From assembly GCA_944989445.1 (NCBI GenBank), contig CALYLW010000180.1, positions 1,132,798 through 1,196,797 of the forward strand: DNA of 64,000 bases. Direction: 5' to 3'. A model generated the notes under the pieces. It saw only the letters and a program-made list of their open reading frames with translations, did not search any database and had not been told where the DNA came from. The first letter of the stretch is position 1. Each line of letters begins with the position of its first letter. The translations under genes were made by a program, and so were the position numbers. The stretch is from Ampullaceana balthica (lineage: Eukaryota; Mollusca; Gastropoda; Lymnaeidae). Shown one piece after another: positions 1-12,800 of this stretch.

Positions 1-23
1 TGAAAGCGCACGTTAAATTCTAT

Positions 24-138
24 CGGATAGTCAGCGGTAAGTTTAAACGATGAAACCATTTGGATGGTCAGCGGTCAGTTTAAACGATGATACTATTTGG
101 ATGGTCAGCGGTAAGTTTAAACGATGAAACCATTTGGA
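24..138. repeat. 37-bp tandem repeat, 3 copies
   Basis: The core GTCAGCGGTAAGTTTAAACG recurs at 30, 67 and 104; the copies differ by a few substitutions. Confidence 0.85.
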
Positions 139-3100
139 AACATGCTAGGTTTGTGATGGTGCTATAATTGCGACGTTTCTCAGCAATTCTGTTGTTGCAC
201 TAGATGTAGAGCTAATGACAACGCCAAAGAAATAATGATTAATGTTTCATGTAGTCGTTGCACCGGTGGGTTGCTAAACGTGTGACCAGCAGATCAAAAT
301 AACCAGCCGTCATCTTCGTCACCGGACAACAAAAAGGGTTTAGCAAACACAGTCACGTGGTGTATCGGTTAATGGTGTAAAACAATTACGTCTAACACGC
401 CAGGGTGAGGCTGAAGACCCCCCCCCCTTTTTTTTGGTCTTCTTCGGAACAAGGTCAAGGTCAGATTGGGTAGTCACATAGTCAAACCTTTGATCCGGAG
501 TATAATCTAAAAATAATGACTTCAACGTTTCTTCCACGTCAGCAGTCTTCTTTTTCTATTCTAAGTATGACCTCGCTTTTGCATTCTCTTGGCATCTCGC
601 CAGGGGCGAATTGACCTCGCCGACCTTAGTTAAAACGTCCATTACAACTCTTTCAGCAAAGACTAGTGGAGGGGAGGGAATGCGTACTCCCCCTTCCTCC
701 GCTCACTGCCCCCCCCTGCTCCCACCGACCATCAGAACGAGGAGAAAATGTGAAATCTCAGAACACAATAGGACGGACGTCTCCACAGTAGCCCCCCTGT
801 GACCTTTTAGTCGCAAGAGCGGCGCCCCTGGTCCGGATCTTCAAGAAAACACCAAGCACCCAATTACGTATGACGTCTGTCTTAGCAGCCTGCTCACACG
901 CGTCCCCGGACAATGGCGTAAGGAGGCAGAAAACAGGCTTCTGAGTTTCCTCCGCTCGGTTTTCAAACACCGTCTAAGTAGGGCGACTAACGATGAGGAC
1001 CCGTGACTATGACTATACAATCAGTCGTCTCCGCTTTTTACCTCCGGACAATGGGCCAAGTGAAATTCGGCCCCAAGAGCACGTCATACTAGCTTCAAGT
1101 GTTTTGCAAACAAACCTCCGAACGGACAGCGCGGACCTCTGCAGGCGTCAGAAGCCGGGGGGACAAAAGCAAAAGACAAGGCGAGCCGGCCAAGCAAGGC
1201 GAATCCGTGTGGAAGGAATTACTAATGATTGCGTGGTGATCTGAGAAATCTTACACCGATCCTTCCAGGGTGTTCGTGCCCCGAACTGTGACCCGAGACC
1301 TTAGGTGGCGGGACCTGTCATCTGTCCACGACACCCAAGTAGCCACTCGTGACACCTTGCTTTTCTCAGATTTGAAATTTGTATTGTGGACGTCTGAAAA
1401 GATGTTGTTTGTGGCATCCATCATCGCAGCTGGCTGTTGTTTTGTTGTTGTCGAGAGTTGTCCAACACCTCGGTCAAATGACCGGGTGGGTGGGTGGGGG
1501 GCGCATTTTCATGACGTCATTAAGAATGGACTAAAGTTACGCCGAATGTGACCTGAAAGGTTGGGGTTGACAAGAGGCGACTGGGGCATTCCGTGAAAGT
1601 GGACACCTGGAAGTGACGCCTTCAAGAGTGACCGCTTTAAATAGGGAATTCCGTATTAGTGTTATGCAAATTCCAGCCCTAAAAATGACGAATTAATGTG
1701 TTTCTATAACATTGCAAGAAATTGGTGATGAATTCAACTCCCCAGCTAAAACTCCCTTATTTTATCTCCTGCCCCGACTTTTGCAATAAATAAAATAAAA
1801 TAAAGTAAAATGTAAAACAACTGCAATTTTTAAAATTATTTTTCTAAAAATGTACTGAACTTTGTTTTAACATGTAATGGTTTCAGATAGATTAAGGAGT
1901 ACGAGGTGAGGGGGCTGGGGTGTTGTAGTATTGTCGGCTCACTCCGTACACTAAAACTACAAAATATAGATATTCAAATGATTTAGGTTATTTTCTGGAA
2001 TTTCTACAATGAGTAAAATTCCAAAAATCATGCCCCCCCCCTTTTTCCCCACGTCCATCAACCACTATATACTTCACCGTACGGTGGGAGTCATAATTTA
2101 ACTATAATTCTACATCGGAACGTGATTTGCTGTCTGATTTCCAAAAGGTGTAAAATAATCGACTGTGGTGTGGTCCGGATTTTAAAACCTAACCCCTTAA
2201 ATAAAGTAACTGTTAAATGAAATTCACTACGTCATCATTTAAACACGACCCCATGAAACATATAACACGAGCAACAAAGCTCGTCCAAGGACGTTCCGCC
2301 ACCGTTCGGTGGCATGTAGTAACTCCCCTCCAACAGCCGTTTCGACCAGCATACATGTGCATCACGTCAAAAATACTATTCATTATAGTTAAAATAAATA
2401 ACTCGTAAAAACAGAGCTTTTGACCTTAAATCCCAACGCGCATAATTCAAAATAAACTCTTGGAAGAAATACTGCACCAAAAATAACTCGTTTTGAACGT
2501 CCGCGTAAATGTGTTCAATATGATTGGCTGTAGGAGTCATATGTGTTTGAGGGACCAATCGCTATAGAGGACCGGACAGAACGGACAGAAAATTGCCTTT
2601 TATTATATAGGATAGCGCACCTCGTTACGTTTTTATGCATATTGAATTTTTTAAAAACTAAATTAGGGTTAAAAAATACAATTTTTTAAATAAGTGTTTA
2701 TGTGTGGGTGGTGGAGACTACTATTTAAAAAAAAACTTTAACATACAAAAAAATAATAATTCTGTACAATTATTATTGAAGTTAAAGTTTGAGAAGCAAA
2801 CTATAATTTGAAATCTAGTGTAACAGAACGTCACTCACTCTAATTTTTTACCAGATGGAACTATAACGAAACAACGGTTATCTACTCCAACTTTTGTTGA
2901 AAAAAAAATGATAACTTAGAATTTCATGTTATACCGTAATTAACAAAGATTAGATTAGCTACAAACTATGTAAATTGAAATTACAAAATGGAAAAGATGC
3001 TGGTGTTTTCATAACTGAGTTAATAAGTGTTGACGCAAACCGGGGGAAAAACAAGAGCCGTATTGATAGAGGACTCCTGAAGTCACCCTATTCTAAATTT

Positions 3101-3950
3101 ATTATCCAATGAAGAAATTAGAAATACGTGAACTGCAGTTCAAGCCTCGTAATTGACAGGGTAAACACTATCCCCGATTAAAAGGACACCGACGCAAGAG
3201 CCTCGTTTTGATAGCGTGTTCTGTTTCAATGTTCACGTGATTCTGCATGCCTGGCACGGCCTCACCATTGTGTTAAGGCCGAACGGAACACATTGCAATG
3301 AGATTATAGGCTCCTGTAAATTTTTTGTTTCAATATTTAAGTCGTCGGGACAAGGAACTTTTCTTCCTTTTACACCAAATAACATATTTCATTTTTTTTA
3401 AAATATATAAAAAGCCATATAGATGATGTTTGGTGGGCTAGAGAGAGGGAGAGATAGTTCAATGTCAATTAATTTGATTTGTAATTATTAATTAATTAAT
3501 AGATGATTATTTTTTGGATTTTTTGTTTTGTTTTGTATGATAAATGAACGCGCGCGAACACAAACCTCTTTAAAATATATAAAAACTTACGGATCTGAGA
3601 CCTAAATTAAAAAAATAAAATAAATATATATATATAAATTAAAGAATTACCTGGTTTAAAACTTTCGGTTAGCTTAACTTTAACGTAAACTTTGAAAAAC
3701 TATTTGGAATGTATCGTTTCGTATTTAATTATTATTTTTTCTAAATTACACACATTTTAATATAATTTATTTTTATGATATAGAAATAGAAGTAGAATGC
3801 TGAAAATATGGTAAATAATGTAGTAGGCTAAAAGTTCTAGATGTAATATAATTAATAGACTACATGGTTCAGTTATTCATAGCTATATCGCTAAGCAATG
3901 AAGTAAGCAGGTAAGTAATTTTTTTAGAAGTATTGTGTCACAAAATCTTA
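139..3950. other. No gene recognised
   Basis: Mixed sequence: moderately GC-rich to about 1600, then AT-rich. Open frames are short and unlike any family I know; no RNA gene seen. It lies downstream of the CBFB 3' end. Confidence 0.6.
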
Positions 3951-4229
3951 TCTTCTTATCTTATCTATAAAGATGCTCCTTCTATGCAGATTATAAATGC
4001 GTCCACAGACCATGACAGATGATCTGTTGGCAAGTGATGCAGCGTTCACAGGCCACGGCATTGTCGGTTCCATGCATTACCCAGCCGCCTAACTAGTGTT
4101 AGGTATCCATTCGGAGCTGGGTGACTCAGGGACGCCCTATGCCCCGGGAACAAATCCTTGCCTTCACATGGATTCAAACCCGTGATCATCGGTACGCCAG
4201 TCGAGCGCGCTGCCACTCGACCACCACTG
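3951..4229 (-). mobile_element. tRNA-derived SINE, apparently full length
   Basis: Read on the minus strand, it opens with a tRNA-like head (A-box-like TGGTCGAGTGGCAGC at 4209-4223, B-box-like GGGTTTGAATCC at 4170-4181). A roughly 170-bp body follows, then a tail resembling the sequence that recurs alone at 26788, 28605, 45128 and 60690. RNA polymerase III boxes plus a dispersed tail define a SINE. The family name is not known to me. Confidence 0.7.
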
Positions 4230-7200
4230 TTTGCTAAATCAGTATGGGTGGGGTTTGCGCCCTTTGTTGGTCCTCATGTCAGTTCAGACGTATTATTATA
4301 ATAAATTGTCGACCAGATTATATACTCCTGAACAGCTTTTGAATTATGAATATAACTTAAGCCCATTTTTCCTAGTTAAAAATAAAAATTAAGCTAAGTG
4401 ACATACTAAGTGCTAAACGTATCACTTTGATTAAAAACCTTATAAATTGACGCCTGATTGAAAACGTTGACTTATTTATTTTCTCTTTCAACTGATGGTG
4501 CTTACATTCTAGTTAATTTTGTATATAATCTACGCTGCCCCTGATTGTTTAGGGTAAATATAAATATACGCCCTTTTCTGTGTTAGCTTTTCTCAAACTC
4601 AAAGCTTTTAATAAATGATACAAATAATATATCTGACTATTATCAGTCAGGAATAGATATACATGCAACTATGATTCAATTCTTAAACTTTATTTTAAAA
4701 TTTTTGAACAACAAAATATTTATGCTATTGGTTAAGAGTTCACTCCAGCTGTCCATTGAGTGTACAAAATATTAGCACGGTAGCATACACGTGAACAACA
4801 GCTATGTAGCAACAATAGCGTTATTACAGGACTACAGACTTGAGTGGCATAATTTCACTATTTTTCAAAGATCTATTAAGATGACAGAACGTTGGCAAAT
4901 GGTTTAGATTTCAATTTGGATAATTCTATGAATACATGCATACGCGTTTTATCATAAATTGAAAACAAGTAACTTTTTTTAGAAAACTCTTCATAAGTTA
5001 TCTAATCTAAAAAGTTATGCTTTTTATTATCCGATTGGGGTGGTCAAAGCAAGTGCGTTAAGAGTAGAATAAAGTGAGGGACGTCCATGGACTAACCATA
5101 ACTTACATACAAACATCAGCCCAACTTGAATAAAGAAAACGACCCTTGACCTTGAAACCCACTAAATTATCCACGTTTTCTCAGGCAGTGAAATTTGTTT
5201 TAATGACATCAGCCATTCTATTAATTTTGTTTTGTTTGAAGAATAACTCGGCTAATTGGCGGGCTGCAGCGACTTGATAAGGCCGTTGACTAGTCAGCCA
5301 TCACGGACTGGGCGACTTGTATCTTCAGGGGAAATCTCATTAATAGCCGCAATTTAATATTACTTTAAACCGCGCGCGATGACAATTGGAAATTCTGTAT
5401 TGCCTTTAAAAGACCTCATAAACCAAATGAAACTAGGGGCCCATTTAGGGCACACTAGCACTCTTATCGTATCGGCGCGTGCCCGGTGCGAGCTGGCCAA
5501 CGGCTCAAAATGTCCCAAATTTTCACGGCCACTTTACCCGGCTCGTGCCTGCGTCCCCGCTGCACATTTCGGCGTGGGGGATGATCTAAGAAAGCAGAAG
5601 TGAGTTTCATCTTCCAACGCAAGATCGGGGCGATATTTTTTTTTAATGAGTTTGTCAAGGCGGGGTGGTTCTTTAGAAAAATCTGAATATCAAAACAGAA
5701 GGAAGCTCAACGGTGCCGACCCGTCCTCCCTTTGAACGATGGGAAAAGCTATTGAGTAGCCGGTAGTAGGAGCCGCTAGAGGGAGCCCTACGGGATGGAA
5801 AAGTAAACACGCCAGACAGTGCGAGGCGACTATCTGGCCAGATTTACGATCATCTTCACACCAAAACAACTGTTAAAATAACTTTGGCGCTTTGTCGCGT
5901 TCATAAAAACTGCTTAAAAACGTCATAAATTCTGCAGCAATCTTTAGGGCAGCTGGCCGTCCTGTCGAAGCTATTTTGTTTGGTTTCTCTGAGTCTGAGG
6001 ATGACGGGGCTAATTTTATTTTTTTTAAACAGTGAAGTGATAAAAAATGTTAAGAACTAAAAAGGAGCGTCAGCTATTTTAGATCTTTATTACCGCACGG
6101 TTGTGGCCAATGTTTGCTTGCAGATTGGCTGAAACAATGAGTCTGGTTATCGTGTAGGCACGGGATTGTTAGCTCTGTACCCGGTGAGTCCAAAAATGAA
6201 GTTCCAATATTGACTGGACCGGCAGTGACGTTATATAATATTAACGTTACTGTTACAGTAATAGGGGTGGGTGGATGATTTTCGATTTCACATAATTTGT
6301 GGGTCTGTAGGGTCCCTCTACAATATAGGTGATCTGTGGTCTGATCGTATCTCTGGGTAACGCCTTTACGCAGGAGGAGGAATTAGAGGGAGAAAATAAG
6401 AATTGGGGTGGGGGTGTCAATGGAAATAATATACAATATATATTTTTATAGGGGGTATGGAAAGCTTGTTTAATGCATTTGTTGAATTATTAACGTGTGT
6501 GTGTGTGTGAGAGAGAGAGAGAGTTTATAAACTTGATTTAAGTCTGAAATACTATAAGTCACGTGGGTGGAATGTTTGTTGACAATGTTAAGACTTAGTC
6601 AATAAACTGTGTCTAACAATGAAAGTGGCGAAGATGTTTCAAATACACTTTTTTTTTAAACTTAAAATATTTGTAACATCAGTCCACCTAACAGCTAGGA
6701 GTTCTGAAAAAGCAAATAAAGTTGTCAAGAGAATAGTTCCTTTTCTAAGATCTCAAGTGAAGTCTAAAAACAAGTTATTAATCATATATTTATAAATTAA
6801 AATTGCTGCCGTTATTGATACACAATTATGTTCTGCGGTGTCACAAATGTGTATTCATTGATCAGTACAATTTTACCACAAGTCTAATTTTGGTTTCCAT
6901 ATTTGTAACAACGACCTCGATGTCTTGAGTCTAATGGTCATTAAATGTTCGAATCAATTAATACCAGGGGTTTAACAATGATGTTTTTGTAATCTTACAT
7001 TTTCCCGTGGCTTTAACTAAGTTTAGTTCCCGGCCGGACTTTGACGCGCACCCCCCCCCTCCCCACAGAATGATCTAATTGCTTCAAAAAGTTGGCTGCA
7101 CACTGTTCTATAGACACCTTGCGTCACTAGAGCGAGACGGTAATTTTGTGCGCAAGCGCCGAGCGTGCTCCCCGGCCCGTTGGGCGGTTCTCTGACACGA

Positions 7201-9430
7201 CTCCCTTCTTGTCTCCTTTATTATGGGGGACCATTCTTTGTCAACTGTACTAGAAATTAGAAAGAAAAGCATGTGGACGTGGAAACTTCCTTTTTTTTGT
7301 TGTTGTGTTTTTAAATCCCATATCTAAACTCTTGTTTTGGGTAGTTGGATTAAATCTTCCTTCGGATGGCCAGTTTCATAAATCTCTTCTGCTGCATTTA
7401 TTCATATTTCTTTATCCCAGATTTTTCATGAACGTTATCAAAGTTATTACCGCTCGATGGTCGTTGATTCTACTTCGACTTCTTTGCACAAACTAAACCA
7501 CAAAGCCTTTCGTTGGCTGAGATGCATTATCTATAAAGTACCGGTATATTTATGTTTTAAGAAATATTTGGTCCCAATATCACGTGATTTATTTAATTAA
7601 CTTTAGCCCCGCTAACTCATTTCCAAGGCGTGTAACTCTGGATTGTTGTGCATGCTGAATCGATTTTCTTTCCACCGCCCCACCTCCTCCATTCTCTCTC
7701 TAACCGTTTTCCTCTTTTTCAATTAATTTTTTTTAAAAATCCAACCAACGCAGCACCGCTATGTATTTTGTCTTGCTGCCTGGCCAACTGCGCATGCCTT
7801 TTAATTGTTCATGCACCGGTCTCGTTTTCACGCTGGCGGTAAATTCAATATGCACGAGAAAAAAAAGCACATCACTGTAAACAGCTTGCACCGAGTTTTT
7901 TTTCTTCCTTCAAGTCGCTGTTCAACTAACGGCACACATCCCAGGATTGTGATCCAATCGTTCTTAACATAAATTCACGACTCTTCCCAACTCCTTTTGT
8001 CATTAAATTTAATCTAAATCTAAGAGAAGAAATTCTGTTGGATCCTGTTCGACTCTAAACATCTATTTCACAAAAATTAGATAGAGATTGCTTTCAAATT
8101 TATAATTGATGAATAACTCGATGGCTAAGGACTTGCAAACACGCACAAAATGCAAAACAAAAAACAGTAATGTAAATTGTTGTTTTTTTTCTTTTTTTTC
8201 CCCATATTTATATAAAAAATATATAATAAATTATTTTGAAAAACAAAATTATAATTCAAAATGAACAATGTTAAATTAAAAAAATATATTTTCTTTACAC
8301 ACAAATAGGAGATAAATTTTAGCATAGATTTATCAATAGTTAGGATGGACCCTTGCAATGAGGTGATTTCGGAACCTAGAGTAGGAAACATCTCATTGTG
8401 GAATGATGTTACAATATGTCATAAAGAAGTCACATTAAATGTCACATAACCAACATAGAATGTGTCAAATTCATACCTATGGGTAGAGTACAACACAGAC
8501 ATAAAAACTGGGCTGGATCAAGACATGATCAAAACATATTTTGCTTATGACTAGAAACACTCATGGAGTCTGAGGTTGTTAACCAAAGACTGGATATGTA
8601 CACCATCAGACTTATCCACAACAAAAAAACAGTAGATATAGCACAGGTCAGTGACTGAGTTTGAACAGCAAATCATTGGCATTACCCTCCCCCATTCTTC
8701 CCAGGCTATAAGATTTAACAACTACAATTAAAAATAGAGAAATATGGCTCAAGGCTAATTAAAACATGTAACTGGTTCACAATATTTAACAACCAATAAA
8801 ATGTGAATAAAGCAATCACAACAAAAAACATGCTAAAATGCAATACACAACCAAATAACAGTGAGTGTTGATTTCTTTTGATGGATATATATATATATAT
8901 ATTTTGTATAAATATAGATATATTTTCATAAATAAATATATATGAATAAAAAAAAGTATAAAATCTATTTTGTGTAACAAAAAATTTGTGTACAAAAATG
9001 GCAAATCATAAATAACTAAAATTAAAGTCATGTACAACAAGCAAATATATTTCTGTACAACGAGAATAATGTTGAAATACAACAGGCAAAAGTGAACAAT
9101 AAAAGAGACCACTCATGACAGTCGGGGAAGATCACTATAATCACAGTTCAAATGGAGCAAAGATAGCATTAGAATGGCATTGACGATACTAACAATAATA
9201 AATAAAGTAATACGTCTTCCACAAAATGACCGAAGTGAACAATCAGCAGGTTCAATACCAGATGTAATATCTAGCCACCATTGACTAGCGGCACTGTAAA
9301 CACTTTCAACAACTCATTTCATTGAATAATCTTAGAGCTACAAGTATCTCAATGGAGACTGAATTCTTTCAACAGAAATAGGAACAACTAAAAGCGGATT
9401 TTGACTATTCTTCAAATTGGATACAACACA
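4230..9430. other. No gene recognised
   Basis: AT-rich non-coding sequence with a few GC-rich patches (about 5450-5600, 7030-7200) and microsatellites at 6498-6523 (TG then AG) and 8886-8900 (AT). No conserved reading frame found. The upper end may be CBFB 3' flank. Confidence 0.6.
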
Positions 9431-9431
9431 T

Positions 9432-9437
9432 TTTATT
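9432..9437 (-). terminator. Candidate CBFB polyadenylation signal
   Basis: AATAAA on the minus strand, about 200 nt past the CBFB stop, followed closely by the GT-rich stretch TGTGTTGT. Position and context fit a cleavage signal; other copies further on cannot be excluded. Confidence 0.5.
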
Positions 9438-9634
9438 GAGATGCATGGTTTTCACCGGAATAGGTAATAAAAATTTTGACAGTTCTCTATGGATATAAGG
9501 ACATACAATTGGCCTTCTGAGCCCTTTGGTGTAATACTGATGCGGATTTTCAGTAACAGAGGGCAAAGGATCAGGGCAGGGCTTGGTGGTGCTATCAGTT
9601 ACAAGGTCAAGTTAGGGTTGAAGAGGGGATTTGT

Positions 9635-9808
9635 TCATGAGTGATCTCCATGAGAGTGTTCAGAAAAACATAACAGTGCTTGAACTACCTCTGCCTCAGA
9701 TGCTGCCTGCCTCTCCTGTTCCTGCAGCCGCTGCATTCGCATTTCCTCAAACTCCAGGACCCTTCTGTTGTTGTGTTCCACTTGCTCCCTGAGAATGGCA
9801 TCTTCAAC
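9635..9808 (-). CDS. CBFB: CBFB coding exon 5 (terminal)
   Basis: 58 codons including TGA at 9635-9637. VEDAILREQVEHNNRRVLEF aligns with the vertebrate EDALAQQAFEEARRRTREFE helix; the last 20 residues have no clear counterpart. A possible internal donor, GAG|gtagtt, lies at the point where vertebrate CBFB transcripts switch C-termini, so the true tail could be spliced differently. As read, the frame simply runs to the stop. Confidence 0.85.
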   Translation of the reverse strand, partial: VEDAILREQVEHNNRRVLEFEEMRMQRLQEQERQAASEAEVVQALLCFSEHSHGDHS

Positions 9809-12800
9809 CTGCAATGGGAAACAAAGTAAGGCATGAAAATTAAGGATGAGCAGCGGCTGAGATGACAAGTGGGGAAAACTGGCCGGGGCTGAGTGGTCGC
9901 AGAGGACAGAAGTTCACAGATTACCCCAGCCGGCATCTGCTCCCTCTTAAAACATTTTTTGTGGATCTTGAATATGGATGTAAAAATTTAATTAAAACTA
10001 TAGGGGGGCCCTCCATGCGGCATGTGCCGGGCCAATATTTAGTTAGGTCATGCCCGTCAGACCGTTTCTGTTAGACCAGGTGCTGGCAGTTTAGGGTGGA
10101 AACGCCCCTACCCCCCCTCCATTTAGCATGCTAATCAGCCAGTAAATGTAAGCGGAGTTTGAGAGCCCGACAACAGACTCAAGAAGGGACGAGGGAGTGT
10201 GTAACGGAGTAAATCACCTGGTCTTTTGTCTGTAATTAAAATAAGTGGCACACGTGATGAAAATCACGCCCGCTGCACCATTATACCCTCTGGAAGGCAG
10301 CCAACAGCTGAGCAAGTCAGAAGGAGTTCATGGACAATGTACACTTTGTTGAGTTGCAACCCACCCCTCTCAACAACAACACACAAAAAAACTCCAAAGA
10401 ATTACTAAAGAGAAATCACATAATCAGCTGCTATTCTTAACAGAGTGTGAACAAAGCACATTTCTAATTGGTTCCAGCTTTGTTGGGGATCAGAGCCCAA
10501 AAGCAAAAGAAAAGTGGCATCTTGAAGGAAGCATGTGCCAGTTAGGAGTGGGGGGGAGGAGGACATTTGCTCACAGCTAAATCTCAAAAGCCTGTCTTAT
10601 GAATGCTGGCAAATAATGTAAGACAGCTGAGCTTGAAGCATGTACCCCACTAAATATTGATTTTTTTCCTCTTTGTCTTTCTTCACCTCATTGTCTGGTA
10701 CAAGTGCAAGTTGCCTGTGAGGCCCAGGACTCAGCTATGAATATAACAGAGCTCACAGGGGCTATGTAAGACAAGCACTTGCACATGCGGCGTCTGGGCC
10801 CGGAAACTTTCTTAGGACTTTTCTTTCAGGCTGCTTCTTTGTCATGACTTGTTTTGTTTTTTTAAAGAAGTATTTTTGTCTTTTTTAATGACCATATTTG
10901 TTCTTGAATAAAAAAAATAAATCTTGGCAGATGGAAGGCTAGGACTGGGATTTTTGTTTCTTCAGAGTGAAGAGGGCATGTCATTCTGGGAACAATTGTA
11001 CATTAATCCCACTTGTAAAAAAAATGGCATGGTGCATGTTGAGAGTAGACGGTTTCAGGGGTTAAGAAATTATAACATATGGGTTGCAATTACAGGATCC
11101 TTTATGCATTTCTTGAATTAGTTCTAAGAGCATGAGCAATGCCAAACAGAATGGCAGCAGTTCAAATGTCCTTCCTAAAAGTCTTTGTCCTTAGTAGAAG
11201 GTTCCTCATCAAAAAGGCTAAAATTCTCCTTGTTCTCCTTTCTGCTTGATGATTCAAATAGGGCCTGAATGAAACTCATACAAAGAAAGGGCATACATAT
11301 TTGGTTAGATTAATCATGGGTAAAGAACTAAAATCTTAAAAGTGATTTGGATTAAAATAAAGGGCAATAACTCTAGACAGTTTACCTTCTGGTTTAGAAA
11401 GCATAACAACAAAAGATAATGAGTTGAGAAAAATGACATATAAGAGTAATCTTGTGGACTATTCAAATCTCATTCATATTGTATCATATATGAATTCATT
11501 GTAGAATTATTTTTGGACCTTTGAAATCTCATTTATACCATAAAATATACACATTCAATGTAGAAATCTCCAAGAAATTTATCTATTTTTTTTCATCCTA
11601 GGCCAATAAATAAAACAAAACCAGTATTTTTTAATTGCCTTTTTAAAAATCATATATAATTATATACACTTTTACAGTATACAATTTTTTTCTAAGAAAT
11701 AAAATGCAAATGCAGCTTGTTAATGATCTCGAGGTAACCTTTAAAATATTTTACATGCTTTATTGTTACTTGTGCTGACTAAAGTAAGTTTTTTTTCTTG
11801 TCTTGGACTGTCCATATTAATGAACTTAATGAGTAAATAAATGAGTTGACATAAAATTGTACTTTCTTGAATTTTGTTCTGTTAAAATGTAACCATGTTC
11901 TCTCTTAAATCAATGAATAAATTTATAAAATAAACCTTTAAGTATCTTTCTACAAGAATTATGTTAATTGGAAGACGGTTTGTTAATAATTATGTATGCA
12001 AAAATAGTTTTTAGAATTATTTTCTTTAATTATAAGACTACATTTTAAACTGCTATGCATTCACCTTGCTAAGAAAATTGTGAAAAAAAGTTAAGATGAA
12101 AAATGAAATAATTTTAACAAAATTGTACTATTTTGAAAACAAATTCCACAATAAATATTTTTAAAAATTATCTCATTCAAACCAGGAAAATTAACCTATA
12201 TTTTTTGTTGTTGTTTACACACATGTATAGTAAAATGTAGAAAATTAGTATCTTATTCTTTGAATAACTTAGGCTCCTCAGTCTACAGTTACAAAATTTT
12301 GATTACAGCTAGTAAAAATTTATCAAGAAATGGGGCTTAAAATCTCACGAGGTAAGATGACGCTTATAATCTATCAAATTTATTAATAAAATAATTGATT
12401 TATGTTAAAGATTACTTACTAATGCTCTTTCTTCATCAAATTCAAGGCATCCAATTCCTCTTACGCTATTCAAGTCGACCCATCCTCGAAACATTACACA
12501 GACACCATTTAATATAAATTGGGATTTTAAGTGAACCTGAAGAGAGTATAAAGGTTATTTAATGATGATGATCTTTTAAATTATAAATTTACTTGCATGT
12601 AAATAATTACCTGCTGCATGTTAATAAAAATGATCGGTTGAACTTAGCAACATTCTAAAAAGCATAATAATAGCATCATACTAATGTCAATGTAATAATG
12701 GCAAAAAAATAATAGTCTCAGCTTTTAGTGGACTATTGATCATTAGATTTGAAAAGTTTATTAGGTTTAAATGTTTTCATAAATAAAAGAGAAATTTGAA

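Noticed and set aside
340..537. 65-codon minus-strand frame with a poly-lysine/glycine run
   Set aside because: The run comes from a homopolymer tract (C8/T8); no family resemblance.
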